A DNA stretch of 64,000 bases from CAVZAB01 sp963773155 (GCA_963773155.1 CAVZAB010000015.1:1-64000); one strand, 5' to 3'; positions 1 through 8,450 are shown, counted from the first letter of the stretch. Numbers and translations are program-made. The notes: generated from the letters alone by a model not told the origin.

Positions 1-59
1 AACGCCCGGAAGTGCTTGAAGGTGTCTTCAAGCACTCCGCCGTTGAGCCGATACATCAT
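1..59 (-). CDS. 5' end of an unidentified gene downstream of the ubiquitin-like gene (partial)
   Basis: Only the first 19 codons are inside the window, reading MMYRLNGGVLEDTFKHFRA on the minus strand and running off the left edge. The ATG lies one base beyond the TGA of the ubiquitin-like gene (TGATATGATG), so the two are almost certainly co-transcribed and translationally coupled. I do not recognise the family from this fragment. Given its partner, an E2-like, E1-like or JAB-peptidase protein is the natural expectation, but that is inference only; nothing in the 19 residues shows it. Confidence 0.5.
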   Translation of the reverse strand, partial: MMYRLNGGVLEDTFKHFRA

Positions 60-60
60 A

Positions 61-489
61 TCACGCTCCGCCCTTCACCTTGCTGGGGCGCAACAGCAGG
101 ATGTCGTGCGGTTTGACGCCGGCCTCCTTGAGGGTCTGGGAGTCCGACAGTTCGTCGCCGCCCATGTAGAGGGAGAGCGTGTGCGGCTGCGGCAGCGGAC
201 CGAAGGCCGCGAGCGCCTTGTCAAGCAGCGCCTTCACGGTCTCCTCGGCGCGCACCTCGAACTTTTTCTTGACGCCGTCGTAGAGGATTTCGACGGTGAA
301 TTCCCGCGGATGCTCCAGCTCCCGGATGGCTTCCGCCACCTCACCTTCGGCCTTCTCTACCTCGTGCCGGGTTTCCTGCTCCTTTTCGAGCGCCTTCTCG
401 AGGTCGTGCTCGGCGTGGCGGAGGTGCTCGATCGGCGCCTCCGCGGCCTTGTTCGACCCATCGGGGCCGGACGGATTGTGATTGCTCAT
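61..489 (-). CDS. Coiled-coil protein with C-terminal ubiquitin-like (DUF2604-type) beta-grasp domain
   Basis: The 142-aa product has a charged N-terminal helix/coiled coil (about residues 20-58, rich in E, K, A) followed by a domain (63-134) that lines up with ubiquitin along its whole length: FTVEILYDG for strand 1 and turn, KKKFEVRAEETVKALLDKA for strand 2 and helix, then LSLYMGGDELSDSQTLKEAG, where ubiquitin has LIFAGKQLEDGRTLSDY, and DILLLRP as the last strand. It ends in Lys-Gly-Gly-Ala, a diglycine followed by one residue, as in ubiquitin-like precursors that need trimming. It resembles the bacterial DUF2604 beta-grasp family. The ATG at 489 is chosen because GGAAAGG sits a few bases upstream; longer ORF starts run back into the helicase gene. 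It is the fourth gene of a minus-strand operon. Conjugation to targets is inferred, not shown. Confidence 0.8.
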   Translation of the reverse strand: MSNHNPSGPDGSNKAAEAPIEHLRHAEHDLEKALEKEQETRHEVEKAEGEVAEAIRELEHPREFTVEILYDGVKKKFEVRAEETVKALLDKALAAFGPLPQPHTLSLYMGGDELSDSQTLKEAGVKPHDILLLRPSKVKGGA

Positions 490-578
490 TACGCTTTTAC
501 CTTTCCTTTTGAGCTTGGCCCTGTGCCGGGCTCTCACCCGGTCAATCGGCGGCCGAAAGGGCGACCGGTAATGCGGCG

Positions 579-3393
579 CTAGAATTTTTTGCGGAGGATG
601 CCGTCGGGCGCGCAGGCGCATATGAAGAAGGCCGGGCAACCCGGGCAGGTCCGGGGTGATGGATCGATCGGAAAGTGCCCGGCGCGGATAGCCGCAAGGA
701 AATCCTTCAGCTTTTTCCTCCGCGCCTCCAGCAGTTTGGGCTTGAGCTCGATATCAAGGACACCCTCGATCGGCGAGATGGACGAGCTGGACCAGGGCGT
801 CCGGAAAGGACTGCCGGGCGGCGAGGACGAAGGCGGCCGCGCCGATATCGTCCTCTTCGGCAGATCGTCGGTGCCCTGTCCTCACCCGGCGGAGCACCCG
901 CCGGCCGCTCGGCTCCAGGAGCACATCGTCGGGCCGCACGATGATGTCGTGCTCGCCGAACGCGAGCCGCAAGGCGGTCGGGGGCTCCGACGTGAGGCCC
1001 GTCCGCGTCCCGGCGAAGAAGCGGATCATGGCGACAGCCAGGGAATGGAACGCGGCAACATTGCCGTCACGGCCCAGTCCCTCTGCTTCGAGAGCGGTCG
1101 CGACGTGAAAATCTATCTCGCTTTCGGCGATCGTGGCTGCGATCAGGCCGTCCGAGACCACGCGTACCGCTTCGTGCAAGCGCATGAAGTCCGTCACGCT
1201 GCGGCGCCCTCCAACCTGAAGCACGTGGGTATAAAAGAACCGGCGAGGACAAGACTATAGAGGGCCATCTGCGGGCCGGTGAAGCTGAGCTTGCCCTTAT
1301 AGGTCCACGTGATCGGGCGGTCTTGCGGCGCCTCTGGAAGCGTTCGCGACGGCGTGACCGTTTTGCGCGCGAGCCCTGACCCCATCCTGGCGAGTAACGG
1401 GGATTCTGGACGGTTGCCCCCATTAGCCTTTTGCGTCGGACTGTAGAGGAATAAGCGGTCGCGCGCGCGGGACTGCGCCACGTAGAAGAGGCATTCCTGT
1501 TCTTCGGCCTGCCATTCACGCAGTACGTCAAGCGCGGTGCCGATAGCGCCCTCGACCATGCCGTCCGGCGGCGGGACAGCGCCGGCGCGCGTGGGTAGCC
1601 CGGCAGAGTGTCGGCGTTCATGCCGGGTAGATGAACGACGCGAAACTCCAGGCCCTTGGAGCCATGGATCGTCATCAGGCGCACGGCATCGATACCTTGC
1701 GCGGCGGCCGGCAATTGCCGGAGGTCGCGCTCATCGCCGAGACGCACAAGCCGGCGCACCCCGTCCAAAAGCCGCGCGACCGGTTGTCCGCGTCCCGACG
1801 GCTGGGCGCGCACGAAATTCAGGAACTGCCAGAGCGCGATGCAACGACCGCGGTCGATGACATCGGCCGACGTTGCAAGCCTTGTCGCAATACGTGTCCG
1901 ATCGAGAAGCAGCGTCGCGAGCACCGTCCACGGCGACGCGCCGGCATCGAAGTCGGCCAGCGCAGCCGACAATCGGCGAAGCGCTCCGGCGCCGTCCGTC
2001 GAAAGCTCCGCGAGGACGATCGATTTCGTTCAGCCGAGCAGAGCGGAGCGGTCTTCATTGGCGCGCAAGTAGTTGAGAACCACGCCGAGGTCGCGAAGCG
2101 ACAGGGTGAACTCGGGGCCGGAGGCGATGCGGGTGAGCCCCATCGCGCGACGATCGACGAGGATCGAGAGAAAGGCGAGCAGGTCTTTCACCTCGTCGCG
2201 CTCGAAGAGGCTTCCCAGGAACAGCACCGGAATGCCGAGCACGCTCCAGCTCGTGGCCGAGCGTGGAGAGCTTTTCATTGCCGGTGCACAGCACGGCTTG
2301 ATCGCGATAGCGCACACCGGCAGTGCGCATCTCCTCGATCGCGTCGGCCAGCGCCACGGTTTCGCTGGGCAGGTGTCGCGACGGCGCGATGTTCCGGCGG
2401 ATGCCCGCCACGGTCGCGCGCCGCTGCGACGCCTCCGCCACCCCCACCCGCTTTCATTTCGGTAGCAAAGGCGGAAAACGCTCGACGATCTCCGGCACCG
2501 AGCGGTAGTTTCGCTTCAAGCGCCCCCGCTCTCCGCCCGGAAAATCCTCTGTTCCGAAGCGGGCCATGTTGAATGATGAGGCGCCACGAAACCGATAGAT
2601 CGACTGCTTGGCGTCGCCGACCGCCCAGAGATTCTGGCCGTCTGGCCGCAGACGCTGCGAGGAGACGCACGCTGCTGCGGTTCACGTCCTGATACTCGTC
2701 AACCAGGACGTGATCGTAATCAGCTTGCAGGTTCGCCGGATGGCCTCGTTGGTTTCGAGCAGCCGCACCGGCAGGGAAACGAGATCGCCGAAATCGACGC
2801 AATGCGCGTCTGCGCTTGAGCTTTTCATAGCGGTCGTAGACCAGAGCGACCTCCGCCGCGCGTCGGCAGCTTCTCGGGCACCGGCCTACGCGCATGTTCG
2901 CCGCAAGCTCGGCGTAACCGCCTTTGCGTCGACCACCTCATCCTTGGCGCGCGAGATCGCGGCCAGCATGTCGGCGATGATTTGGGTTGGATCGGAGAGA
3001 TCCTGGTAGTGCACGAGGCCTAGGCCCGGAAACTCGTCCTCCAAGCGGTCGACGGCTCGGTCCGGTCCATCAAGCGAGGATCTTTCGGCAGGCCGAGTTC
3101 CGCATGGAATCGGCGGATGATGTCGAGGCCGAAGGCATGGAAGGTGCCGATCCACATCGCCGCCGCGGCTTCTTTGTTCTCGCGGCAATACGCTCGGCCA
3201 TTTCGCCCGCTGCCTTGTTGGAAAAGGTGAGAACGAGGATGCGACGCGGATCGATCCCGTCCGCCAGAAGGCCTTCGACGCGAGCGGCTAGGGTTTGCGT
3301 CTTGCCGGTGCCGGGCCCGGCCTCAAGCAGATAGGCGCGGCCGCGATGCGCGGCGGCGGCCTGTTCGGCATTGAGGCTGCGGGCCCCGCTCAT
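579..3393 (-). pseudogene. UvrD-type SF1 helicase with Cas4/AddB-like Fe-S C-terminal domain, frameshifted
   Basis: Read across several frames, the minus strand gives a complete superfamily 1A helicase of roughly 930 residues. Visible motifs in order are Walker A (EAGPGTGKTQTLAARV, near 3310), ILVLTFSNKAAGEMAERIA, motif II (LVDEYQDVN, near 2700), motif V (MTIHGSKGLEF, near 1680) and motif VI (FYVAQSRARDRLFLY, near 1470). The C-terminus (about 1220-579) carries a PD-(D/E)XK-like segment (RPDDVLLEP, then RRVRTGH, where the usual Lys is Arg) and a cysteine cluster CPGCPAFFICAC near the end, as in Cas4/AddB Fe-S nucleases. The stop is at 579. Indels break the frame every few hundred bases, but all conserved motifs survive without nonsense substitutions, so sequencing error is a serious alternative to decay. 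The predicted role is DNA unwinding/processing linked to the ubiquitin-like protein 90 bp downstream. Confidence 0.7.
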
Positions 3394-3958
3394 CCGCCGC
3401 CGGCGACTCGATCGGCGGCAGCAGCAGCGCGTCGAACAGCTGCTGCGCGACCACGTCGAACGGCGCGCCGAGCCGGTCGGCGATCGCTGGCGGAGAGCCC
3501 CTCGTCCACATGGAGGCGCCGCGCGAGAGTTCGCGGAAGCAAGAACTCGCGCGCGAAGAGGTCCATTTGGACCTCCCGTCGTTGCTTGCGGCCGTAATCG
3601 ACGACCCGGTCGAGCCCGACCGGGACGGTTCGGCCGGTCGGGCGGGGTCAATCTCGCGTGACGGCGTAAGGTCGCCGTCATCGCCAAGTTCGGCATGACC
3701 GATTTCATGGGCGACGAGAAAGGCCCGCTCGAACGGCGTGCCTGCATCTTCGTGAAGGATGAGATCGTCACGCGCGACGAACACCGCGCGCCCGCCGCCG
3801 AGCACGGCGGCGCCCTTTGCCGCAACTTCGACATCTAGGCCCCGGCGCTCCGCTTCAGCCTTTACGAACGCATAAGGCTTCCAAGGATCGTGCCCCTTTT
3901 CGACCGCCTGCGCATGCAGTCGGGCGGCGGCTTGTCAGGCGAGTTCCACGGCATCCAT
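3391..3958 (-). pseudogene. ImmA/IrrE-type metallopeptidase, frameshifted, probably the N-terminus of the helicase protein
   Basis: The zinc-peptidase motif FLVAHEIGHAELGDDG (HExxH) lies near 3700, preceded by a readable stretch (DPWKPYAFVKAEAERRGL) and followed in other frames by MDLFAREFLLPRTLARRL and IADRLGAPFDVVAQQL, which is the usual ImmA/IrrE C-terminal helical segment. At least three single-base shifts are needed: just after MDAVELA at about 3935, near 3625 and near 3500. ImmA/IrrE proteases typically cleave repressors or regulators (ImmA in ICEBs1, IrrE/PprI in Deinococcus). The reading frame can be joined to the helicase at about 3393 with one more shift, so the original product may be a single ImmA-UvrD-nuclease polypeptide. 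Alternatively the helicase starts at ATG 3393. Confidence 0.65.
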
Positions 3959-3959
3959 G

Positions 3960-4544
3960 TCAGTTGGTGTCGGCGAGGAGCCGCGCGCGCTTGTCGTCGG
4001 GCACGCCCGCGTCGATCAAGAGACGCTCGAACGTGACTGGCTCGCCGGCTGCTGGCTTGGCGTCCGATTTATAACTGCGCACCAGGGCGGGCTGGGTGGC
4101 GGGCGCGAGGGTGGCAGCGAAGCGCTCCAGGGGTTGATGGACCAAAGCAGCTAGACGCCCAAGGAAGTGCCGCGGCACGGAGTCCAAAATCACGCGCCGA
4201 TCACGGAACGCTGTCATGACCTGTCGCGGAACATCGAGCGCTTTAGAGAGGTCGCGAAGCTCCTGAGTTGAAAGCGCCGCAAACGGGTCGACTTCCGCCT
4301 GCGGGCTCCAGGTTTCGACGTGTCGCCGCCAGGCGGCATCGATCCTAGCCTCATCCGCGGCAGCGAGAGATACGGCCGCACTAGGCAGCGCGCGACACAG
4401 CTCGCGCGAGAGATCAATCAGCGCTTCTGCAAACTGCGGATAACGCCGGAGATAACGCTCAAGGGTCGCACGATCGGGGCTGGCCTCGACCGAGAACGCG
4501 CCGAGCACATCTTCAAGAGATGGATTTGGGGTTGGGCTGGTCAT
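3960..4544 (-). CDS. Unknown 194-aa protein between sigma-like gene and ImmA/helicase
   Basis: I do not recognise this gene. The N-terminus (about 25-50, LERYLRRYPQFAEALIDLS) resembles the short helical segment seen near the start of many sigma-factor or kinase partner proteins. Residues 95-130 (LSKALDVPRQVMTAFRDRRV) look like a helix-turn-helix of the XRE-related kind. There is no signal peptide or membrane segment, and no cysteine/histidine zinc motif of a classical anti-sigma factor. Its ATG overlaps the TGA of the upstream sigma-like gene, and its stop is within a few bases of the ImmA start, so translation is coupled. A regulatory partner of the sigma-like protein is a reasonable inference, no more. 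Confidence 0.6.
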   Translation of the reverse strand: MTSPTPNPSLEDVLGAFSVEASPDRATLERYLRRYPQFAEALIDLSRELCRALPSAAVSLAAADEARIDAAWRRHVETWSPQAEVDPFAALSTQELRDLSKALDVPRQVMTAFRDRRVILDSVPRHFLGRLAALVHQPLERFAATLAPATQPALVRSYKSDAKPAAGEPVTFERLLIDAGVPDDKRARLLADTN

Positions 4545-5332
4545 TATTCCGACTCCCCAAGCATGGCGGCCCGCAAGGCTTTGAAGGCCCGGTCACGATG
4601 CAGCCGTATCGTCTTTTCCGATTTCTTCAGTGTTTTGGCGATGGTAACGGCGTCGGGGTCCTTCGAGTCGATGGGAAAGCCTTGTCGCAGCATTTGGATG
4701 ATCCTGATTTGTTCTTGTGGCAGGGTCTCAATCGCTTCGTCCAGCCTGGACCGGTAATCGTTCTCCTCTAAATTTTCGAAGAGATTGAAATTGCCAGCGG
4801 CCTCTTCGACCTCGGGGGAAGGCTCGTTCGTGTCCGGGTCGGTTTCGATGGTGGTTGTGCGGTTCGCTTCCCGCCAGGCCGTATCCTGGGCGTCCCGGCG
4901 TAGATTGGCGACTGCGCCGTCGAACCGGACCTCGAAATAGTCCAGCTTCTCCGAATAGGCTTCCCGGTCGGCGGCAAGCGCCTCTGTAAAGCGATCGAAC
5001 GCTACCTCGCGGATACGGCTCTTGGTCTGCGAGACGCGGATGACCTCGCCGTCCCTCGTTTCGGGGTTAGGTAGGGAGCGCATCACTCGAGATACGAGGA
5101 CCTTGTATAGCCGCTCGAAGTGCTGAACCGAATTGTCCTGACGCGTCACGCGTACAAAATACATCAGGCACTCACCCGGCACGTAGCCGGGGTCGCTGCG
5201 ATCCGTGATCTGGCAGCGCGCCACCAGTTCAGCGCGCGGCAGCAGCTCCAGTTTCGCCAAGAGTGCCTCGACCTGGGCGTCCCGCTTGTACGGCGTCCCC
5301 TCCAGGGTCCGCTTTCTGAGAGGCGTAATCAA
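4544..5332 (-). CDS. Sigma-70 region 4-like DNA-binding protein, first gene of the ubiquitin-like operon
   Basis: The 262-aa product has a C-terminal helix-turn-helix (about 198-256) with the pattern of sigma region 4: LPQEQIRIIQMLRQGF, then VTIAKTLKKSEKTIRLHRDR and AFKALRAAM. The N-terminal two thirds (1-150) are helical and could hold a diverged region 2, but I see no convincing region 2 motif. The acidic linker is at about 165-185. The start is TTG at 5332, supported by AGGAG at 5339-5343 with a 6-base gap; no better start exists. It heads a minus-strand operon with 4-base overlaps. It may transcribe the operon or a remote regulon. It is intact, unlike the helicase gene downstream. Confidence 0.6.
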   Translation of the reverse strand: MITPLRKRTLEGTPYKRDAQVEALLAKLELLPRAELVARCQITDRSDPGYVPGECLMYFVRVTRQDNSVQHFERLYKVLVSRVMRSLPNPETRDGEVIRVSQTKSRIREVAFDRFTEALAADREAYSEKLDYFEVRFDGAVANLRRDAQDTAWREANRTTTIETDPDTNEPSPEVEEAAGNFNLFENLEENDYRSRLDEAIETLPQEQIRIIQMLRQGFPIDSKDPDAVTIAKTLKKSEKTIRLHRDRAFKALRAAMLGESE

Positions 5333-5524
5333 ATTGATCTCCTATGCCTCCGCCCGTGCCGACCCGAATTCTTGTGGGTTCAACAAACAAAAACTAATAA
5401 TGGCAATTATGTTACGCATCAACCTTCCCAACGCGGCTCACCCCCCCAAGCACACGGCAATACCCGCGCCCTCGCGGCGGACAGGCCAACTAAGCTGAAG
5501 TGACGGAAAGCCAACTATCATCGG

Positions 5525-6044
5525 CGTCACGAGCGGACCACGGGTATGTTTGCAGGACAACCGCCCGCCGCCAGAAGTTCGCGGACTACACTTTCAGCCT
5601 GAGGGACAGCGCGCGCACGATCAAGGTTTCGGCGATTGCACCTGCTCCTTGCAGCGGCAGCTCGTGCTCGATGTAACTTCGATAATTGTCGTGACGCCAG
5701 TACGCGTCGAACCGCTCCCTCACATTCATAACGATGCCTCGCACCTCGCGCTCGTCGGCGTACCGCGCGTGCTTCGCCGTCAGGCAATTCCATACGAGCT
5801 GAGGCGAGCAACTCCTTCGCCATCGTCGCTAGGTAACGAGCGGGGCCGGCATCGCGCACGCATTCGACATTTGCCGAGCCTTACTTTCTGGTAGTCTCCG
5901 CCGCTCGTGCAATTGCGAGGCGATGGCGCGCGGCCGTGTCGGTCTCGCCGTAGACCACACTACCCACATGAAGATTCTTGACCGGTACCGGATCGAGATC
6001 GTCCCGGTCTGGTTGAATGAGAGACGGCCAAAGCCGAGCGCGAA
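5525..6044 (-). pseudogene. Decayed DUF2971-like gene fragment
   Basis: Three minus-strand pieces in different frames read like one protein: VKNLHVGSVVYGETDTAARH (about 5960-5900), RYLATMAKELLASARMELPD (about 5840-5780) and LTAKHARYADEREVRGIVMN (about 5780-5710), continuing to RALSLRLKV. The KHARYADEREVR segment resembles the KHpxFaxExEvR signature near the end of DUF2971 proteins, which are common in defence islands. At least two frameshifts and a missing N-terminus make it non-functional as written. The family assignment is tentative. The part upstream of 6044 is replaced by a fragment of a toxin gene on the opposite strand. Confidence 0.3.
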
Positions 6045-6051
6045 GCCATGG

Positions 6052-6123
6052 CCGTCTTTCCGGGTGTGTTTCATTTGGACGTCGAAAGGCACGACTGAGG
6101 TCAAGATCGTGGATTACCATTAG
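6052..6123 (+). pseudogene. higB: HigB-type toxin remnant (C-terminal end only)
   Basis: The last 23 or so codons read SFRVCFIWTSKGTTEVKIVD followed by YH and stop, which is the diagnostic end of HigB/RelE-fold host-inhibition toxins (the pattern QWRICF...VEIVDYH). Upstream no frame gives the expected HigB N-terminus, so the toxin has lost most of its sequence. The stop lies 13 bases before the antitoxin gene, the normal higBA arrangement. The antitoxin is intact, leaving an antitoxin without its toxin. Confidence 0.6.
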
Positions 6124-6136
6124 TGGAGGACGCAAA

Positions 6137-6442
6137 ATGGTCAAGAAGCTCAATCCAATGCATCCCGGTGAGGTTCTGCGGGAGGAGTTCTTCGTTCCGC
6201 TGACAATGTCTGCGGGTATGCTCGTTAAGGCCTGCAGCTTGCCTCGCACACGGATCGAGTGGATCGCCAGCGAACAGACCGGCATTACTGCCGATACTGC
6301 GCTTCGGCTCGCCAAGGCTCTTGGCACGACGGCACAGCTTTGGCTCAATCTGCAGAATGACTATGACATACAGCTCGCAAAGCGAGATCCCGGCAAGCTT
6401 CTCGACAGCATCGAGACCGTGAACAAGCCGAAGGCAGCCTAG
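6137..6442 (+). CDS. higA: HigA-family XRE antitoxin
   Basis: The 101-aa product starts MVKKLNPMHPGEVLREEFF, the standard HigA opening. It carries an HTH-XRE domain over residues 10-75, with a recognition region ACSLPRTRIEWIA and the typical ALRLAKALGTTAQLWLNLQ. HigA binds and neutralises the HigB mRNA interferase and represses its own promoter. The ATG at 6137 follows GGAGG at 6122-6127. Here the neighbouring toxin is reduced to its C-terminal tail, so HigA may only act as a repressor or be in early decay. Its stop TAG overlaps the stop of the converging abiEii gene. Confidence 0.85.
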   Translation: MVKKLNPMHPGEVLREEFFVPLTMSAGMLVKACSLPRTRIEWIASEQTGITADTALRLAKALGTTAQLWLNLQNDYDIQLAKRDPGKLLDSIETVNKPKAA

Positions 6443-7545
6443 CACTCTTTGTATTTTTTTGCTGATATCGACCTCGCGGAGACGCTGGTTGCACCCTTAT
6501 CGTTCAAACGCCTCTCAAGCGCGCTGACACTGTTGAGCACGGCCTCAAAGTCCGGCGGGTCGCCGAAGATCATGCCTTGCATGGCTCTATAGTCGACGCG
6601 CAGCTGCTCTGTCATTGTGTCACGTGGTGCGAGCGCAAATGAGCCGGGCGCAGCGCTCGCAATATCGAGGTGCGGTCGATTGAAGAACGTTCGGGCGTGC
6701 GCAATACAGTCCGCACCGAGCGCCATGTCTGCGATAGCGGCGGCGCCGATTGGCGTCCCGACGAGCTGGTGCAGGTCATAATAGTGGCGGGATACGCGTT
6801 GGCCACCCCCACGCAGATCGCCGCGATTGTCGAACCACCGTCGCAACCCGTGGACGATGACAACCTTGTCCCAGAAGGTTCGTTTAGGATCGACCGTGCG
6901 TACGGCCGGCACTGTCAGATCGAACGCCGGCAGATCATCGTCGACGTAGGGCTTGATGGGCACTTCGCTGTTCGGATCGAGCGCGGATTTCGCGCCCGAC
7001 TTAATCTTGATCGCCGACCGCACATAATCTGATCGCGGCGTCGCCGCTGGGTACCAAATCAACAGCGTCTGTCCATCGGGATCGGCGTCGTCAGTTTCTA
7101 CCCGTGCCGCACCGGCGTCAAGGCCGGTGGCCCGCAGCCGGTCCTGTAGGATCAGCGTCAACTCAGTGCGCAGTGGGCCATTGATGTAGGCTTGGCAGGC
7201 GTGTTTGATCGCAACGAGGCGCGCCCTGCGTTTTTTGCCGCTCAGCGCGTGGAGCTCCTCGATCGTTGCCGGCTCGCCAATGTCGTCCCGAAACACCGTG
7301 ACATCAATGTCTTCGGAGAAGCGATTGATCAGACCGAATCCCTTGGACAAGGAGGTTCCACCCTTGAAGAGCAGTCGGGGTCCTCCCTCTTTCAGGCCAT
7401 TGAACAAGGCATCCAGCGTCCAGCAGACCCAGAAGTCCTTTTCGATATTCTGGGATGTCGTACCAAGGCGCTGCGCCGCCGTATCGAAGGCGCTCAACAT
7501 AGCATCCGACCCGGCTGCGAAAACCTCTTCAAAAGCCGGGTTCAT
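6439..7545 (-). CDS. abiEii: AbiEii-type nucleotidyltransferase toxin
   Basis: The 368-aa product has the AbiEii/AbiGii signature LLFKGGTSLSKGFGLINRF followed by SEDIDVTV at about residues 55-80, the GS/D-x-D nucleotidyltransferase active site (GGTSLSK and EDIDV). Later FWDKVVIVHGLR and SRHYYDLHQL match the family. Type IV AbiE systems cause bacteriostasis and phage abortive infection; related MenT enzymes add nucleotides to tRNA. The start at 7545 (MNPAFEEVF) is chosen as the first Met before conserved sequence; the longer frame to 7773 overlaps the antitoxin. It is downstream of abiEi, as is usual. The gene is intact, whereas the antitoxin gene carries a frameshift. Confidence 0.85.
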   Translation of the reverse strand: MNPAFEEVFAAGSDAMLSAFDTAAQRLGTTSQNIEKDFWVCWTLDALFNGLKEGGPRLLFKGGTSLSKGFGLINRFSEDIDVTVFRDDIGEPATIEELHALSGKKRRARLVAIKHACQAYINGPLRTELTLILQDRLRATGLDAGAARVETDDADPDGQTLLIWYPAATPRSDYVRSAIKIKSGAKSALDPNSEVPIKPYVDDDLPAFDLTVPAVRTVDPKRTFWDKVVIVHGLRRWFDNRGDLRGGGQRVSRHYYDLHQLVGTPIGAAAIADMALGADCIAHARTFFNRPHLDIASAAPGSFALAPRDTMTEQLRVDYRAMQGMIFGDPPDFEAVLNSVSALERRLNDKGATSVSARSISAKKYKEC

Positions 7546-7649
7546 GCTTTCGCCCCCGGCTTGCTTCGCGCTTGACCGTTCGTATCTTCTGGGCGGAGAG
7601 CGGTTTCCGCTTGGGGCGGACGACGGCAGCCAGACGCTGATCATCGTCG

Positions 7650-8343
7650 CTATCTCTCTCGCTCTCTGCCGATGATTATTATAATCTTCTGCACCATCAC
7701 GATCATCGTCGATGTACCGACGACGAATGCTGGATCGGTTTCGATGAGCGGCTTGAGAAACTCCCACATCCATGTCGGAAGCGCCGTCATACCGGTAGTG
7801 AGATCGGCTTTGAGGGACGGCCCCGTCTTCGGATCTTCGAAAAGCTTGGCCAGCTTGGGCTTGACCTGATCGCTCTCCCCTTCACGGACGAAGAGATCGC
7901 GCAGCCAGTAAAGCGCTTGGACGATGCGCATGGCCGGTCGCCCGGCCCAGAACAGCTTGCTGGCCGCGGTCGGACGAAGGTGTATTCGTCACGTTACCAA
8001 GCTTGATCGCGCGGCGACGGGCCTCGGTGTGCACCACGATTTTGGCCGGGACGGCGTCAGTCAGGCCCAGATCGTTCGCGGCGGTCATGCCGTCGACAAG
8101 CATCCGGGTTTGGTCGCGTCGCCCGACTGCGTCGATGACCGAGCGCGGATCGGGTGGGGTGGGTTTCTGGGTGAGCTTGTTGAAACCAGGCTGATCGTAG
8201 AGCCCGCGATCGATGCGCCTGAGGGTTCCGGCCTTCGTCAGACGCTGCAACGCCTTGTCGACGGCGTCCCGCGAGGCGAGATCGACGAAATCACTTGGGG
8301 TCCAGACCTTGCGCGGTGCGTCGGCACGGATGCGGTCTAGCAT
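7650..8343 (-). pseudogene. abiEi: AbiEi-type antitoxin with one frameshift
   Basis: The N-terminal half (8343-7985) is a winged-helix antitoxin: VWTPSDFVDLASRDAVDKAL, TLRRIDRGLYDQPG and PDPRSVIDAVGRRDQTRML. It then leaves the frame after LGNVTNT; the sequence resumes one frame over as RPTAASKLFWAGRPAMRIV and QALYWLRDLFVREG to about 7650. AbiEi represses the abiE promoter and antagonises AbiEii. One indel near 7985 separates the DNA-binding N-terminus from the antitoxic C-terminus. If real, the cell would carry an active toxin without full antitoxin, which argues for a sequence error here or for a silent operon. Two palindromes lie directly upstream. Confidence 0.75.
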
Positions 8344-8374
8344 TGCTGTCTTCAGATCGGGCGGTTCGCCTCAC

Positions 8375-8402
8375 GTCCGAAAATTGTATGTCTTTTTCGG
8401 AC
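8375..8402. promoter_or_regulatory. Palindromic box 1 upstream of abiEi
   Basis: This is a 28-bp element with perfect 9-bp inverted arms (GTCCGAAAA at 8375-8383 and TTTTCGGAC at 8394-8402) around a 10-bp spacer. It lies 32 bp upstream of the abiEi start. A second copy in inverted orientation follows at 8423. Known AbiEi antitoxins bind inverted repeats in their own promoter, so an operator role is likely but inferred. Confidence 0.6.
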
Positions 8403-8422
8403 GCTGGGCAAGTCGTCGGTCC

Positions 8423-8450
8423 GTCCGAAAAACATGTACAAATTTCGGAC
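8423..8450. promoter_or_regulatory. Palindromic box 2 upstream of abiEi, inverted copy of box 1
   Basis: The arms GTCCGAAA (8423-8430) and TTTCGGAC (8443-8450) flank a 12-bp spacer. Its reverse complement matches box 1 at 24 of 28 positions, spacer included, so the two are copies of one site in opposite orientation. Centre-to-centre distance is 48 bp. That architecture fits a paired operator. Confidence 0.6.
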
